A stretch of DNA of 43,496 nt, taken from an uncultured Gemmiger sp. Lineage in GTDB: Bacteria; Bacillota; Clostridia; Oscillospirales; Ruminococcaceae. The notes beneath the pieces were generated by a model, which ran no database searches, was not told where the DNA came from, and saw only the letters and a list, made by a program, of their open reading frames with translations. The position numbers and the translations under genes are program-made. The DNA lies in contig CALXHN010000010.1 of assembly GCA_944388105.1 (NCBI GenBank), positions 1 to 43,496 on the forward strand. Direction: 5' to 3'. Each line of letters starts with the position of its first letter. Position 1 is the stretch's first letter. Shown piece after piece: positions 16,127-25,082 of this stretch.

Positions 16127-16447
16127 ATGAGCTTTTTGGATATGTTCCGCCGTACCGATATCAACGAGGGCTTTGCCCGGTTCCAGGCCACCCCCGGCGC
16201 CGTGCTGCTGGATGTGCGCACCAGTGAGGAGTATGCCGCCGGCCATCTGCCCGGAAGCCGCAATCTGCCCCTGCATCTGCTGGACACCCCGGGCATTCCC
16301 CTGCCCTCCGCCGACACCCCGGTGTTCCTGTACTGCCGCAGCGGCGCCCGCAGCGGTCAGGCCACCAGCTGGATGAAGGCCCACGGCTACACCAAGGCGG
16401 AGAACATCGGCGGCATCCTGGACTACACCGGCCCGGTGGAAAAGTAA
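16127..16447 (+). CDS. Single-domain rhodanese-like sulfurtransferase
   Basis: 106 residues, the size of a single rhodanese module. GAVLLDVRTSEEYAAGHLPGSRNLPL (near 24) is the family start and YCRSGARSG (catalytic Cys70 loop) is the active site. Such proteins carry persulfide sulfur between donors and acceptors such as tRNA-modifying or detoxifying enzymes. Start at ATG 16127 with AAAGGAAGG 6 bases upstream. It is alone between its promoter and the terminator at 16473, so the physiological partner is unknown. Confidence 0.9.
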   Translation: MSFLDMFRRTDINEGFARFQATPGAVLLDVRTSEEYAAGHLPGSRNLPLHLLDTPGIPLPSADTPVFLYCRSGARSGQATSWMKAHGYTKAENIGGILDYTGPVEK

Positions 16448-16472
16448 CCGTTCCCTGATTTCCGCATAAAGC

Positions 16473-16515
16473 GACCCCCGCCCCGGAAGACAGCTTCCGG
16501 GGCGGGGGTCTTTTT
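16473..16515. terminator. Strong terminator between rhodanese and ftsH
   Basis: Perfect 17-bp stem (16473-16489 with 16494-16510), four-base loop, five T. Convergent genes end on both sides. Confidence 0.9.
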
Positions 16516-16534
16516 CTATAGCAGACAGGGAGTG

Positions 16535-18415
16535 TCAGGATTGGGCCGGGGTTTCGCCCTTTTCCCCGGCAGGCAGCTGGGGCACCGCGGTGAGGATGCG
16601 CATGAACTCTTCGCCGCTGATGGTCTCCTTTTCATACAGATACTGGGCGATCTCGTCCAGTTTGCCCCGGTTTTCCCGCAGGATCTGCAGGGCTTTCTGG
16701 TGCTGGGTGCGCACGATCTGCACCACCTGGCGGTCGATGTCGGCGGCGGTGGTCTCGCTGCAGGCCAGGGAGGCATCTCCGCCCAGGTAGGCGTTGTTCA
16801 CCGTTTCCAGGGCCACCATGTCGAAGTCGTCGGTCATGCCGTAGCGGGTGACCATGGCCCGGGCCAGCCGGGTGGCCTGCTCGATATCATTGGAGGCGCC
16901 GGTGGTCACCGAGCCGAAGACCAGTTCTTCAGCGGCACGGCCGCCGGTGAAGGTGGCGATCTTGGCCAGCAGCTGTTCCTTGCTCATGAGCACCTGGTCC
17001 CCCTGCTCCACCTGCATGGTGAAGCCCAGGGCGCCGGAGGTGCGGGGCACGATGGTGATCTTCTGCACCGGGGCGCTGTTGGTCTGGATGGCCGCCACCA
17101 GGGCGTGGCCCACTTCGTGGTAGGCCACGATGCTGCGGTCTCTGTCGTTGAGGATCTGGTTCTTCTTCTGGGCACCGGCCAGGATGGTGTCCACGGCCTC
17201 CTGCAGGTCGTACTGGGTCACGGCCATGCGCTGATGGCGCACGGCGCTCAGGGCGGCCTCGTTGATGATGTTGGCCAGTTCGGCACCGGAAGCGCCGGAG
17301 GTCATGCGGGCCACAATGGCAAAGTCGCAGTCGGGGCCCAGCTTGACCTTTTTGGCGTGCAGGCGCAGGATCTCTTCCCGGCCTTTCTGGTCGGGCAGTT
17401 CCACCGGCACCCGGCGGTCAAAACGGCCGGGGCGGGTCAGGGCGGGGTCCAGGGATTCGGGACGGTTGGTGGCGGCCAGGATGATGACGCCCTTGGTGGC
17501 GTCGAAGCCGTCCATCTCGGTGAGCAGCTGGTTCAGCGTCTGTTCCCGCTCATCGTTGCCGCCCATACCGGAGGCCCCGTCACGCTTTTTGCCGATGGTA
17601 TCGATCTCATCAATAAAGACGATGCAGGGCGCTTTTTCGCCGGCCTGTTTGAACAGATCCCGCACCTTGGAGGCTCCCATGCCCACGAACATCTCCACGA
17701 ACTCACTGCCCGCGATGCTGAAGAAGGGCACGCCGGCCTCGCCGGCCACAGCCCGGGCCAGCAGGGTCTTGCCGGTACCCGGAGGGCCCACCAGCAGCAC
17801 GCCCTTGGGCATCTTGGCGCCGATGGTCTCGTATTTCTGGGGGTTGTGCAGGAAATCCACGATCTCCTGCAGGCTTTCCTTGGCTTCGTCCTCGCCGGCC
17901 ACATCGGCAAACTTGATGGCGGTGCCTTCCTCCACCACATACTGCTTGGCGCCGGATTTGCCGGTACCGAACATCATGGCGTTGGGGCCGCCCATGTTGT
18001 TCATCCGCTTGCGCATCATGTAGCTGATCCAGGTGACCAGCAGGATCATGGGCAGGAACATGAGGATGATATTCAGGATGGTGTCCAGCGGGCCGGGGTC
18101 GTTGATGACCTTGTCAAACTTGACGCCCGCATCCTCCAGCCGGTCCACCAGTTTCAGGTCCTGGGCAATGGCGTTGGTCTCGTAACTGTTGTTTTCCTTG
18201 TCGATAAAATAGATCTTCTCATCGTCGATCTGCACGGTGCTGAGTTTGTCCTCCTCCAGCATCTGCAAAAAGGTGCCGTAGTCCACCTGCTGGACCCCGG
18301 CGCGCAGCATCATGGGGAACACCAGGGTGTTGAACAGCAGCACGATGAGGAAGATCACCAGATAACTGATCCCAAGAGATTTTTTGGGATCACGGGGTTT
18401 CTTGGTCTCCTGCAT
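16535..18415 (-). CDS. ftsH: ATP-dependent zinc metalloprotease FtsH
   Basis: 626 residues, standard length. Membrane-anchored AAA+ protease that degrades misassembled membrane and regulatory proteins. Domains: helix at about 16-36, periplasmic domain, second helix at about 112-133, AAA domain with Walker A GPPGTGKT (210-217), Walker B FIDEID (267-272) and second region of homology ([19 protein letters not shown] near 316), then the M41 protease with zinc motif HEVGH (433-437; the usual HEAGH has Ala) and the downstream ND-EQAT that supplies the third ligand. Start at ATG 18415, about 10 bases after AGAGGA; an upstream ATG at 18457 is in frame but lacks a site. Confidence 0.97.
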   Translation of the reverse strand: MQETKKPRDPKKSLGISYLVIFLIVLLFNTLVFPMMLRAGVQQVDYGTFLQMLEEDKLSTVQIDDEKIYFIDKENNSYETNAIAQDLKLVDRLEDAGVKFDKVINDPGPLDTILNIILMFLPMILLVTWISYMMRKRMNNMGGPNAMMFGTGKSGAKQYVVEEGTAIKFADVAGEDEAKESLQEIVDFLHNPQKYETIGAKMPKGVLLVGPPGTGKTLLARAVAGEAGVPFFSIAGSEFVEMFVGMGASKVRDLFKQAGEKAPCIVFIDEIDTIGKKRDGASGMGGNDEREQTLNQLLTEMDGFDATKGVIILAATNRPESLDPALTRPGRFDRRVPVELPDQKGREEILRLHAKKVKLGPDCDFAIVARMTSGASGAELANIINEAALSAVRHQRMAVTQYDLQEAVDTILAGAQKKNQILNDRDRSIVAYHEVGHALVAAIQTNSAPVQKITIVPRTSGALGFTMQVEQGDQVLMSKEQLLAKIATFTGGRAAEELVFGSVTTGASNDIEQATRLARAMVTRYGMTDDFDMVALETVNNAYLGGDASLACSETTAADIDRQVVQIVRTQHQKALQILRENRGKLDEIAQYLYEKETISGEEFMRILTAVPQLPAGEKGETPAQS

Positions 18416-18439
18416 ACAAAAACAATCCTCTCTTTTGAA

Positions 18440-18467
18440 ATGGGCCTTCCGGCCCATGGGTATAGCA
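18440..18467 (-). promoter_or_regulatory. Extended -10 and inverted repeat upstream of ftsH
   Basis: Minus strand TGC then TATACC (18459-18464), directly followed by a perfect inverted repeat, ATGGGCC-GGAA-GGCCCAT (18440-18457), which would span the transcription start. It could be an operator or a GNRA-loop hairpin at the mRNA 5' end. The -35 is poor. Confidence 0.35.
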
Positions 18468-18546
18468 TGGACCTCAAAAATGAACAGCCCGTGAAGTCAT
18501 TTTGAACACAAGGAAAACATTGGAGATTTTTTCCCTTTCTAAACGC

Positions 18547-18575
18547 AAAAACCGCCGGGGCCCGGGCTCCGGCGG
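18547..18575. terminator. Terminator after the S66 remnant
   Basis: CCGCCGG (18552-18558) pairs with CCGGCGG (18569-18575) around a self-complementary GC core; five A precede it, giving a T tract on the minus strand, and ATTTTT follows on the plus strand. It would end the minus-strand lipoprotein operon. Confidence 0.65.
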
Positions 18576-18595
18576 CAGATTTTTGGGGAAAGGGT

Positions 18596-18735
18596 TCAGC
18601 GGACGGGGGATTCCAGCAGGCGCAGGGTCTTGGCGCCCGCATCCAGCTCCATCTCACAGCCCAGGGGCAGGGTGAGCATGGGATGGGTGTGGCAGCAGTC
18701 GAACTGGGCCAGGATGGGCAGACGGCTGAATTTTC
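18596..18735 (-). pseudogene. C-terminal remnant of an S66 (LD-carboxypeptidase/MccF-like) peptidase
   Basis: Minus-strand reading into the stop at 18596-18598 gives about 45 residues with RLPILAQFDCCHTHPMLTL and a tail ending LLESPVR. This matches the last strand and catalytic-His region (HT-PMLTLPLG) of S66 serine peptidases that cut muropeptides. The intact family is about 300 residues; everything upstream is missing. The remnant is in frame with, and begins about 50 bases after, the lipoprotein stop at 18785, with no start codon and ribosome site of its own. The probable event is a deletion or insertion that placed the two-component/lipoprotein operon over the 5' part of the gene. Confidence 0.7.
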
Positions 18736-18784
18736 CTGTCCCGGCTGGTGCCGGCACCCGCCGTAAATGTATTTTGCGCCGCCG

Positions 18785-20209
18785 TCAAGACGAGGGTTCC
18801 TCCGCGGCCTCCTCGTAGTCCTGTGTTACCTGCAAGTAGTCCTGTATTGCCTGCAGGGAGGCGGACACATCCGCCGTGTCCTCCTCCGGTGTGACGGGGC
18901 TGGGCACCATAAGGTAGATCGGGTTACGGTAGCTGTTGCTGTACAGTTCCAGCAACAGGTTTCCGTCGGCGGTTTCGCACACGGGGCGGTTCACATAGAA
19001 TCCGGCAGGGATCTCCTCGGCCATTTCCCCCAGTTCGGCCTGGGACCAGGTCAACCCGGTGGACAGTTCCACCGTCGTGATGCTTCCGTTCAGATAGCTG
19101 ACCACAAAATGAGGCATCCCGCCCAGATTCTGCACCGGTGAGGCGTCCGTCCCCATGTTGCTTTCCTCGCACAGGGCACGGGCTTCCCCCGTCATCAGGT
19201 CGTAGGCGCACAGGGTGTACCGGCCCGCCTCCTTGCGGTTGTACAGCAGCTGATCCCCCACCACCTGCCACAGCTCCACATTCTGGTCGGGCAGGCGGAT
19301 CTTGTCCACCGCTCCGGTGGCGGGGTCATACAGCCAGCAGTCATGGGTATCCTGCGCTATCAGGGCATAATAGCCGTCGTAGTTGCCGTACAGGTACATG
19401 GTGTTCATGTCCACCGGGCTGCGGGTATGGCAGAGCACCAGCTGTCCGTTCCAGCCGCCCAGCAGGGTGGTGTAGTCCGGGTCGGGGATGGAAAAGGTAT
19501 CCACCTGCCCGTCCAGACCGATGCGCACCCCGTAGATGTTGGTGGCCGCTTCAAAGACGCCCTCTTTCACGATCCCGTACAGGGCGTTTTCGTCCCGGCA
19601 GACCAGCCCGGGGTTCACCCCTTCCGGCAGGGTGACCAGCCTCTCCCGGGTCAGGCCGTCGGCGCTGATGCGGTCCACATAGCTGGGCTGCTGCAGCATG
19701 TCGATGCAGTCCTGCACATAGGCTTTCCCCGCCTCTCCGGGATATGCTTCCTCCAGTCGGGCGGGATCGTTGAGAATTTCCTGGTAGCTTTCCAGCATGT
19801 TCTGCCCGCTTTGGTCGGAGAAAGCGGCGTGGTAAACCAGCACCGACCCGTCCTCCTGGGCCAGGATGACATCGGAGGTCTGGATGTTGATGTAGGACAC
19901 ACAATCCGGGGTGTCGTGCTCACACCCCGGCAGATGGCAGAGGACTTCCTCTTCCAGGGTATCAAAGGATACCCTGGTGATCAGGTCGTAAGCATATACC
20001 GTGTTACCGCCCTCCCGCTCCCGGTAGGTTGTCCGGTAATAGCCCTGGCTGTTGGCGCTGTACAGCGGCTCCATCTTCCCCACCGTCCAGGTGGCGGCGG
20101 TTTCGGCGGTGGCAGCGGTCTCGGTGGTGGCGGTGTCCGACGGCGCGCTCCCGCAGGCGGTAAGAAAGACCAGCAACAGCGCCGGCCCGAGGATCAGCAG
20201 GTGTTTCAT
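18785..20209 (-). CDS. Lipoprotein of unknown function, last gene of a two-component operon
   Basis: 474 residues. Lipobox FLTAC with Cys19 after a short hydrophobic signal, then a Thr/Ala-rich linker (TATTETAATAETAATW). The body has repeated Tyr/Asp-rich blade-like segments (VYAYDLITR, CWLYDPATGAVDKI, LCAYDLMTGEA), suggesting a beta-propeller like DUF5050-type proteins. I do not recognise a precise family. It is translated from an ATGA overlap with the 266-residue protein gene. Being behind a sensor kinase, it may be an extracytoplasmic sensing or target protein; that is inference. Confidence 0.7.
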   Translation of the reverse strand: MKHLLILGPALLLVFLTACGSAPSDTATTETAATAETAATWTVGKMEPLYSANSQGYYRTTYREREGGNTVYAYDLITRVSFDTLEEEVLCHLPGCEHDTPDCVSYINIQTSDVILAQEDGSVLVYHAAFSDQSGQNMLESYQEILNDPARLEEAYPGEAGKAYVQDCIDMLQQPSYVDRISADGLTRERLVTLPEGVNPGLVCRDENALYGIVKEGVFEAATNIYGVRIGLDGQVDTFSIPDPDYTTLLGGWNGQLVLCHTRSPVDMNTMYLYGNYDGYYALIAQDTHDCWLYDPATGAVDKIRLPDQNVELWQVVGDQLLYNRKEAGRYTLCAYDLMTGEARALCEESNMGTDASPVQNLGGMPHFVVSYLNGSITTVELSTGLTWSQAELGEMAEEIPAGFYVNRPVCETADGNLLLELYSNSYRNPIYLMVPSPVTPEEDTADVSASLQAIQDYLQVTQDYEEAAEEPSS

Positions 20210-21006
20210 CCGCTCACTTCCTTTGTGTAAGGTCCCAGCTGCAGGCTGAGGAACTGCCGGGTCTCGCCGCTGCTGCTGAAAGTATCCTCCCCGGTGGCGC
20301 AGGTCATCAGGGCCTGTCCGTTCTCGCTGTACAGGCCGCTTTGTTCATAGTCGGTGCCCGTCGGCACGGTCCAGTCCCCCAGCCCGTCCAGCTCGTTCAG
20401 TTCCACCCAGGCGGGCAGGGCAACGGCGGGGTCGATCTCATGCCTCTGCAGGGCACTGATCCACAGCGCCACCACCTTGCCGGTGCGGCTGTCCACCTCC
20501 ATGTTCAGCAGGCAGGTCTGGGAATTTTCCCCCACATAGGTTTTCAGCCGCAGAAAGCCCAGGGAATCGGTGCTGTAATAGGTAGGGGCCGCCCAGTAGT
20601 CGATCTCTTCCTTGACCTGGTCCCACCAGGCCTGGGGCAGCACGCCTCCATCCACCAGGGTCTGGAGAACCTCATCCCGGTACTGCTGCATATCCGCATC
20701 GGCGTAGGTCATGCCGCCGGAGTAGGTGGCGCCGGAAAAATACATGCCTTCTACCCCGTCTTCGGTGGAATACATCTGGCCGTTGTAGTTCCGCCAGGCC
20801 AGCTCCACCCGGGTGTTCAGCTGGCGCAGCAGATAGTAGTCGTCCCCGGTGGGCACCAGGGAGGTGTAGGGGGTCTGTTGGGTGTGGGTCTGGCCCACCA
20901 TGGCCGCGTCGGTCAGGGCAAACCATCCCAGGGGGATGGCTGCCAGGGGCACGATGGCGGCGGCGCACAAAGCCAGCATCCAGCCCCGCTTCCGGTTCCG
21001 CTTCAT
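20206..21006 (-). CDS. Membrane-anchored extracytoplasmic protein of unknown function
   Basis: 266 residues. Basic N-terminus MKRNRKRGW then one hydrophobic segment (about 9-32), so either a signal anchor or uncleaved signal; the rest is hydrophilic with many Tyr, Thr and Asp. No enzyme motif is evident. It overlaps the histidine kinase stop (ATGA) and the lipoprotein start, so all four genes of the operon are coupled. Proteins in this position often modulate the adjacent kinase, but nothing in the sequence proves it. Confidence 0.7.
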   Translation of the reverse strand: MKRNRKRGWMLALCAAAIVPLAAIPLGWFALTDAAMVGQTHTQQTPYTSLVPTGDDYYLLRQLNTRVELAWRNYNGQMYSTEDGVEGMYFSGATYSGGMTYADADMQQYRDEVLQTLVDGGVLPQAWWDQVKEEIDYWAAPTYYSTDSLGFLRLKTYVGENSQTCLLNMEVDSRTGKVVALWISALQRHEIDPAVALPAWVELNELDGLGDWTVPTGTDYEQSGLYSENGQALMTCATGEDTFSSSGETRQFLSLQLGPYTKEVSG

Positions 21007-22430
21007 GAGGCACCCCCTTCTTCCGGTTTTGATACTGCCTGCAGGGTGACGGTGACCGCCGTCCCCTTGCCGGGGGCACTGTCAATAGTCAGGGTCCCCC
21101 CGTGGGCCTGGGCGATGCGGCTGCACAACGCCAGCCCCAGCCCGCTGCCGCCCTGCTTGCGGGCGCGGGACTTGTCCACCATGTAAAAAGGCTCGGTGAC
21201 CCGGGCCAGCTGGTCGGCGGGGATGCCGCAGCCCTGGTCCCGCACACGGAGCAACACCGTCCGGCCCGCCTGTTCGGCGGAAACGGTGATGGTCCCCCCG
21301 GGTCCGGCCTTGGCCGCGTTGGTGATGAGGTTGAGCACCAGGTCACAGAGCAGGTCGGTATCTCCCTGCACCCAGAGTCCGGTGGACAGGGTCTCCACCC
21401 GGGCATGGCCGTTCTGTTCCAGGGCGGGGCGGGCGGCCTTGACCGCCATGGTCACCGCCCGGTCCAGGGCCACCGGACCCAGGGCCAGCTCCTCCTCGTC
21501 CAGGTGAAGCAGCTGCAGCAGTTTTCCGCTGAGGCTTTCCAGACGGTGGGCCTCATGGTAGATGGCTCCCGCCGCCTCCCGCTGTTCCGCCGGGTCGGGC
21601 TGCATGCTGCGCAACAGGTCCGCATAGCCCAAAATGCCGGTCATGGGGGTCTTGAGTTCATGGGTAAACGCCCCCATGAAGTCCTCCCGCTGCTGCACCG
21701 AAAGTTCCAGCGCCGCCACCTTGTCCTGCACGGCGGCGGCCATGCTGTCAAAGCTTTCGCTGAGCTGGCCGATCTCGTCGTCGGTGCGCACGTTGGTGCG
21801 CAGGGCATAGTCCCCCGCCGCGATGCGCCGGCTGGCCTGGTTGAGCAGAGCCAGGGGCCGGATGAGTTTGCGGCTGAAGATGGCGGCCGCTGCCGCTGCC
21901 CCGATGACCACCGCCGCCTCCAGCAGCAGGAACCGCTGCAGGCTGCGGGACCGGGCGGCAAAGGCCTCCGACAGATCATAGGCGGAGTAGAGGGTCCACC
22001 CGTCCAGCAGGTCGGTGCAGTAGACCCGCCACAGGGAATCGCCGCTGCGCAGGATGGCCTGCTGGCCGCTGCCGGGAAGCATACTGGCGCCCCAGACCGC
22101 GGGCAGACAGGAATACACCGCCCCCTGCCCCATCTGCCTGTCGGTGTGGTAGAGGGCGGCCAGCTGGGCCGTGCCCCCTTCCGCCGGTTCCAGCAGGTCG
22201 GCGCAGAAGCTGCCCAGGCCGGATTCGGTCACGGCCTCCCCCTGGCGGTGCAGGGAGAGGATCTCATTTTCCAGGGTATAGCAGAGCATATCGTGGCGGT
22301 TCTGCTCCTGGTCCGCCAGCGAGGAAAGGCGGTCCTGGAAATCGCCGTACAGAAGGGCGCTGCCCCCCAGGGCGAAAAAGGTCACCACCACCAGCAGGAT
22401 GGTGCAGACCAGTTTTTCCGAAAATCGCAT
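21003..22430 (-). CDS. Sensor histidine kinase (HAMP/HisKA)
   Basis: 475 residues. Two membrane helices (about 8-28 and 168-187) enclose an extracytoplasmic sensor of about 140 residues; a HAMP linker follows (RPLALLNQASRRIAAGDYALR), then HisKA with FTHELKTPMTGILGY (phospho-accepting His257), N box NLITNAAKA (367-375), G1 DQGCGIP (398-404), F box and G2 GGSGLGLAL. All catalytic boxes are intact. It pairs with the OmpR-type regulator 36 bases upstream. The signal is unknown. Confidence 0.93.
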   Translation of the reverse strand: MRFSEKLVCTILLVVVTFFALGGSALLYGDFQDRLSSLADQEQNRHDMLCYTLENEILSLHRQGEAVTESGLGSFCADLLEPAEGGTAQLAALYHTDRQMGQGAVYSCLPAVWGASMLPGSGQQAILRSGDSLWRVYCTDLLDGWTLYSAYDLSEAFAARSRSLQRFLLLEAAVVIGAAAAAAIFSRKLIRPLALLNQASRRIAAGDYALRTNVRTDDEIGQLSESFDSMAAAVQDKVAALELSVQQREDFMGAFTHELKTPMTGILGYADLLRSMQPDPAEQREAAGAIYHEAHRLESLSGKLLQLLHLDEEELALGPVALDRAVTMAVKAARPALEQNGHARVETLSTGLWVQGDTDLLCDLVLNLITNAAKAGPGGTITVSAEQAGRTVLLRVRDQGCGIPADQLARVTEPFYMVDKSRARKQGGSGLGLALCSRIAQAHGGTLTIDSAPGKGTAVTVTLQAVSKPEEGGAS

Positions 22431-22466
22431 AGGCGGTTCCCTTCCGGTGCGTCCCGGGGATGCACC

Positions 22467-23120
22467 TCACTCTTTTTTCAGCCGGTATCCCACACGATAG
22501 ACCGTCTCGATCTTGTCGTGCCAGTCCAGTTTTTTGCGCAGCCGCTGGATGTGCAGGTCCAGGGTGCGGGTGTCGGCCATCTCGCCGCCCCACACCCGCT
22601 CATACAGCACGTCCCGGTAGAGCGCCGCCCCCCGGTTGCGCATGAGCTGTTCCAGCAAAGCGAATTCCCGGGGCGTCAGGTCCACCGGCTCACCGCCGCG
22701 CATCACCCGGCGCTCGGTCAGATCCAGGGTCACATCAAAGGCGGTCAGGGTCTGCCCGCCCTGGCCGGTGCGGCGCAGGACCGCCTCCACCCGGGCGATG
22801 AGTTCCTCCACCTCAAAGGGTTTGACCAGGTAGTCGTCCGCTCCCAGGCTCAGCCCCCTGACCCGGTCCTTCACGCTGGATTTGGCGGTGATAAAGATCA
22901 CCGGCGTGCCCATGGGCCGCAGGTATTCCAGCAGGTCGTAGCCGTCCAGTCCAGGCAGCATAATGTCCAGCAGCGCCAGGTCAAAGTCATTGTCCTGGAT
23001 CAGGTCGGCGGCCTTCACCCCGTCGTTGGCCACGGTACATGCATACCCGGCCCGGGTCAGGCTGACTTCGATCAGCCGGGAAATGGTCTGTTCATCTTCC
23101 ACAATCAGGATCCGATTCAT
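22467..23120 (-). CDS. OmpR/PhoB-family response regulator
   Basis: 217 residues. Receiver domain ILIVEDEQ with phospho-accepting Asp52 (LDIMLPGLDGYD) and the conserved Thr/Lys (FITAKSSVKDR); winged-helix DNA-binding domain from about 125 with LTPREFALLEQLMRNRG and VYRVGYRLKKE near the end. Start at ATG 23120 since AAGGGGG is about 9 bases upstream; GTG two codons earlier is too close. First gene of the operon with the kinase. Confidence 0.94.
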   Translation of the reverse strand: MNRILIVEDEQTISRLIEVSLTRAGYACTVANDGVKAADLIQDNDFDLALLDIMLPGLDGYDLLEYLRPMGTPVIFITAKSSVKDRVRGLSLGADDYLVKPFEVEELIARVEAVLRRTGQGGQTLTAFDVTLDLTERRVMRGGEPVDLTPREFALLEQLMRNRGAALYRDVLYERVWGGEMADTRTLDLHIQRLRKKLDWHDKIETVYRVGYRLKKE

Positions 23121-23197
23121 CCACACAGGCCCCCTTATCCTTTATCATATGGAGCGATTGTACCCGAATTGTATCTGAAAATCCCGGAAAACCCCAT

Positions 23198-23231
23198 AAA
23201 AAAACGCAAGGCCCCGGGCGGGGGCCTTGCG
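23198..23231 (-). terminator. Terminator after the HAD phosphatase gene
   Basis: 11-bp perfect stem (23205-23215 with 23221-23231), five-base loop, followed on the minus strand by seven T (A run at 23198-23204). Confidence 0.9.
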
Positions 23232-23245
23232 CAAAGCCGGGGTCA

Positions 23246-24088
23246 TCAGCCGTGCAGAGCACTGCGCAGCGCCGCCAGCAATTCGTTCTGGTAGGTGGGA
23301 TTGAAGGTGCCGTGGAGCAGTTTGGGCAGGGCCTCCTCCTGCAGGCGGCGCCAGCTTTCGGCCTCCTTACCGGGCAGGATGGGCACAAAGGCCACCCCGT
23401 TGGCAGCGGCGGCCTGGGCGTCCCCCATGGCGTCGCCCACCATCATGACCTTGCGGCTCTCATACCCGCAGGCCAGCATGACGGCGATGGAGTTGGCTTT
23501 GCTGCCCACCTCCTGGCCGAAGATCACGTCCGCGTGGCGGGAAAGACCATACCGGGTCCACTCGCTCTCAATGGCGGACTCATTGGCCGCCGACACCACC
23601 GCCACGTCGGCCACGGCGTGCAGCTGGCGCAGGCTGGTCTCCACCCCGGGGAAAGGCTCAAAGGTGGGTTCCAGGGCCTGGATGCGGCGGTTGCAGGCGT
23701 TGTTCCACTCCTGCAGCTTGCGCAGTGCCAGACTGCCGGTGCGCAGCATCTCCTGCTGCAGGCTGGCAGTGCTCAGCTCCGAGGCGGTGCGCACCCAGGC
23801 GGCGATATCCTCCGACCCGGGCACTTCCACCCCGCGGTTCTTCAGCCGGTCAAAGATCTGCACCACGCTCTCAAACCGGGGGATGCCCCGGGTGATGCCG
23901 GTGATGTTGATCTCCTTCCAGGCGGAGGTGATCATATCGGCATATTCATCCAGCGAAAACACACGGATCAGCTCCGGGCAGAAGACGGTGCAGTGCTTGA
24001 TGCGCACAGTGTCCATCACGCAGCCGTCTGAGTCCATGCAAACCAGAAATTCCCGCTTTTTCACAAAGTCTGTCAACGCACTTGCCAT
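23246..24088 (-). CDS. HAD-superfamily phosphatase
   Basis: 280 residues. Motif I is CMDSDGCVMDT (Asp19 nucleophile and Asp21), motif II is VVSAAN near 167, the conserved Lys is in GSKANSIA and motif III is MMVGDAMGDAQAA near 219. An alpha-helical cap lies between motif I and II. This layout is a subfamily I HAD phosphatase, like phosphoglycolate-phosphatase relatives; the substrate is unknown. Single gene with its own promoter and terminator. Confidence 0.85.
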   Translation of the reverse strand: MASALTDFVKKREFLVCMDSDGCVMDTVRIKHCTVFCPELIRVFSLDEYADMITSAWKEINITGITRGIPRFESVVQIFDRLKNRGVEVPGSEDIAAWVRTASELSTASLQQEMLRTGSLALRKLQEWNNACNRRIQALEPTFEPFPGVETSLRQLHAVADVAVVSAANESAIESEWTRYGLSRHADVIFGQEVGSKANSIAVMLACGYESRKVMMVGDAMGDAQAAAANGVAFVPILPGKEAESWRRLQEEALPKLLHGTFNPTYQNELLAALRSALHG

Positions 24089-24152
24089 ACCTTCCAGCCC
24101 CCCTGCTGTTCCACATGTCTGCTTTCCGATAGTTCATGCAGATTATATTTCT

Positions 24153-24181
24153 ATCATAACAGAACCAGACAAAAAAGCCAA
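24153..24181 (-). promoter_or_regulatory. Promoter of the HAD phosphatase gene
   Basis: TTGGCT (24176-24181) and TATGAT (24153-24158) with 17-base spacing on the minus strand, with TGT just before the -10 (extended). A second TATAAT lies at 24142-24147. Confidence 0.55.
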
Positions 24182-24251
24182 GAGTCTTTTTGTAAAAAAA
24201 CGCCAAAAAAATCCGCACATTGCCCAAGTTTTTCGCGTTTCTTTGTGCAAA

Positions 24252-25004
24252 TCACGGGGTTTCGGGATTCTCCGGTTTTACAGCATCCGGGCCCAGTGCC
24301 TGCCCGATGGGCAGGTGCAGCACCAGGCTGGCGGACTCGTCCGCCGGGGTGGGCTGCTTGTTGATGACCACCAGCTCATCGCCCCGGAAATACCGCAGCA
24401 GACCCGCCGCCGGGTACACCGCCAGACTGGTGCCGCCCACGATGAGCAGGTCCGCCTGACGGATGGCCTTGATGGCCCCTTCCACCGTGGCTTCGTCCAG
24501 GCCTTCCTCATAGAGCACCACATCCGGCTTGACCAGGCCGCCGCACTCGGTGCAATGGGGCACGCCGTCCCCGTGGCCGCCCGCTTCCTCGATGAAGTCC
24601 ACCCCGTAGAATTTGCCGCACCGGGTACAGAAGTTGCGCAGGGTGGAGCCGTGGAGCTCATACACCGTCCTGCTGCCCGCGGCCTGGTGCAGGCCGTCGA
24701 TGTTCTGGGTGACCACCGCCTTGCATTTGCCCTCCTTTTCCAGGGCCGCCAGCCGCAGATGGGCGGCGTTGGGCTTGGCCCCGTGAACGATGAGCTTTTT
24801 GCGGTAGAAGTCAAAAAATTCGGCGGTGTGCTGCACAAAGAAGGTGTGGGAAAGCATGGTCTCCGGCGGATAGCGGAAGGTCTGGTGGTACAGACCGTCC
24901 ACGCTGCGAAAATCCGGGATGCCGCTCTCGGTGGAAACACCGGCGCCGCCGAAAAACACCAGGCGGCTGCTTTTTTGGATCAAACGTTCCAGTTCAGGTA
25001 CCAT
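24252..25004 (-). CDS. cobB: NAD-dependent protein deacylase, sirtuin
   Basis: 250 residues. Sir2 family: GGAGVSTESGIPDFRS (near 19, NAD pocket), TQNIDGLHQAAG (near 99), catalytic His118 in YELHGS and a zinc ribbon with Cys126, Cys129, Cys151 and Cys154. Removes acyl groups from lysine with consumption of NAD. ATG 25004 follows AAGGAG by 6-7 bases; an open frame continues upstream across the divergent NnrD gene but reads as antisense noise. Divergent from nnrD, which repairs NAD(P)H hydrates, so both genes touch NAD metabolism. Confidence 0.94.
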   Translation of the reverse strand: MVPELERLIQKSSRLVFFGGAGVSTESGIPDFRSVDGLYHQTFRYPPETMLSHTFFVQHTAEFFDFYRKKLIVHGAKPNAAHLRLAALEKEGKCKAVVTQNIDGLHQAAGSRTVYELHGSTLRNFCTRCGKFYGVDFIEEAGGHGDGVPHCTECGGLVKPDVVLYEEGLDEATVEGAIKAIRQADLLIVGGTSLAVYPAAGLLRYFRGDELVVINKQPTPADESASLVLHLPIGQALGPDAVKPENPETP

Positions 25005-25032
25005 TGTCTTGCTCCTTTCGGTTTTTTGGGGG

Positions 25033-25065
25033 TATAATGGGAAAAACGGCACGTTCCCGCGTGCC
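25033..25065 (+). promoter_or_regulatory. nnrD -10 element and 5' hairpin
   Basis: TATAAT at 25033-25038 predicts a start near 25045. The transcript begins with a 6-bp hairpin (GGCACG 25048-25053, CGTGCC 25060-25065). The -35 is poor. Directly divergent from the sirtuin gene. Confidence 0.45.
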
Positions 25066-25082
25066 ATAAAGGGGGCTTTTGT

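Noticed and set aside
14043..18505. Long plus-strand frames over the decarboxylase genes and ftsH
   Set aside because: They are shadows of oadB-like and ftsH coding regions; no recognisable domain.
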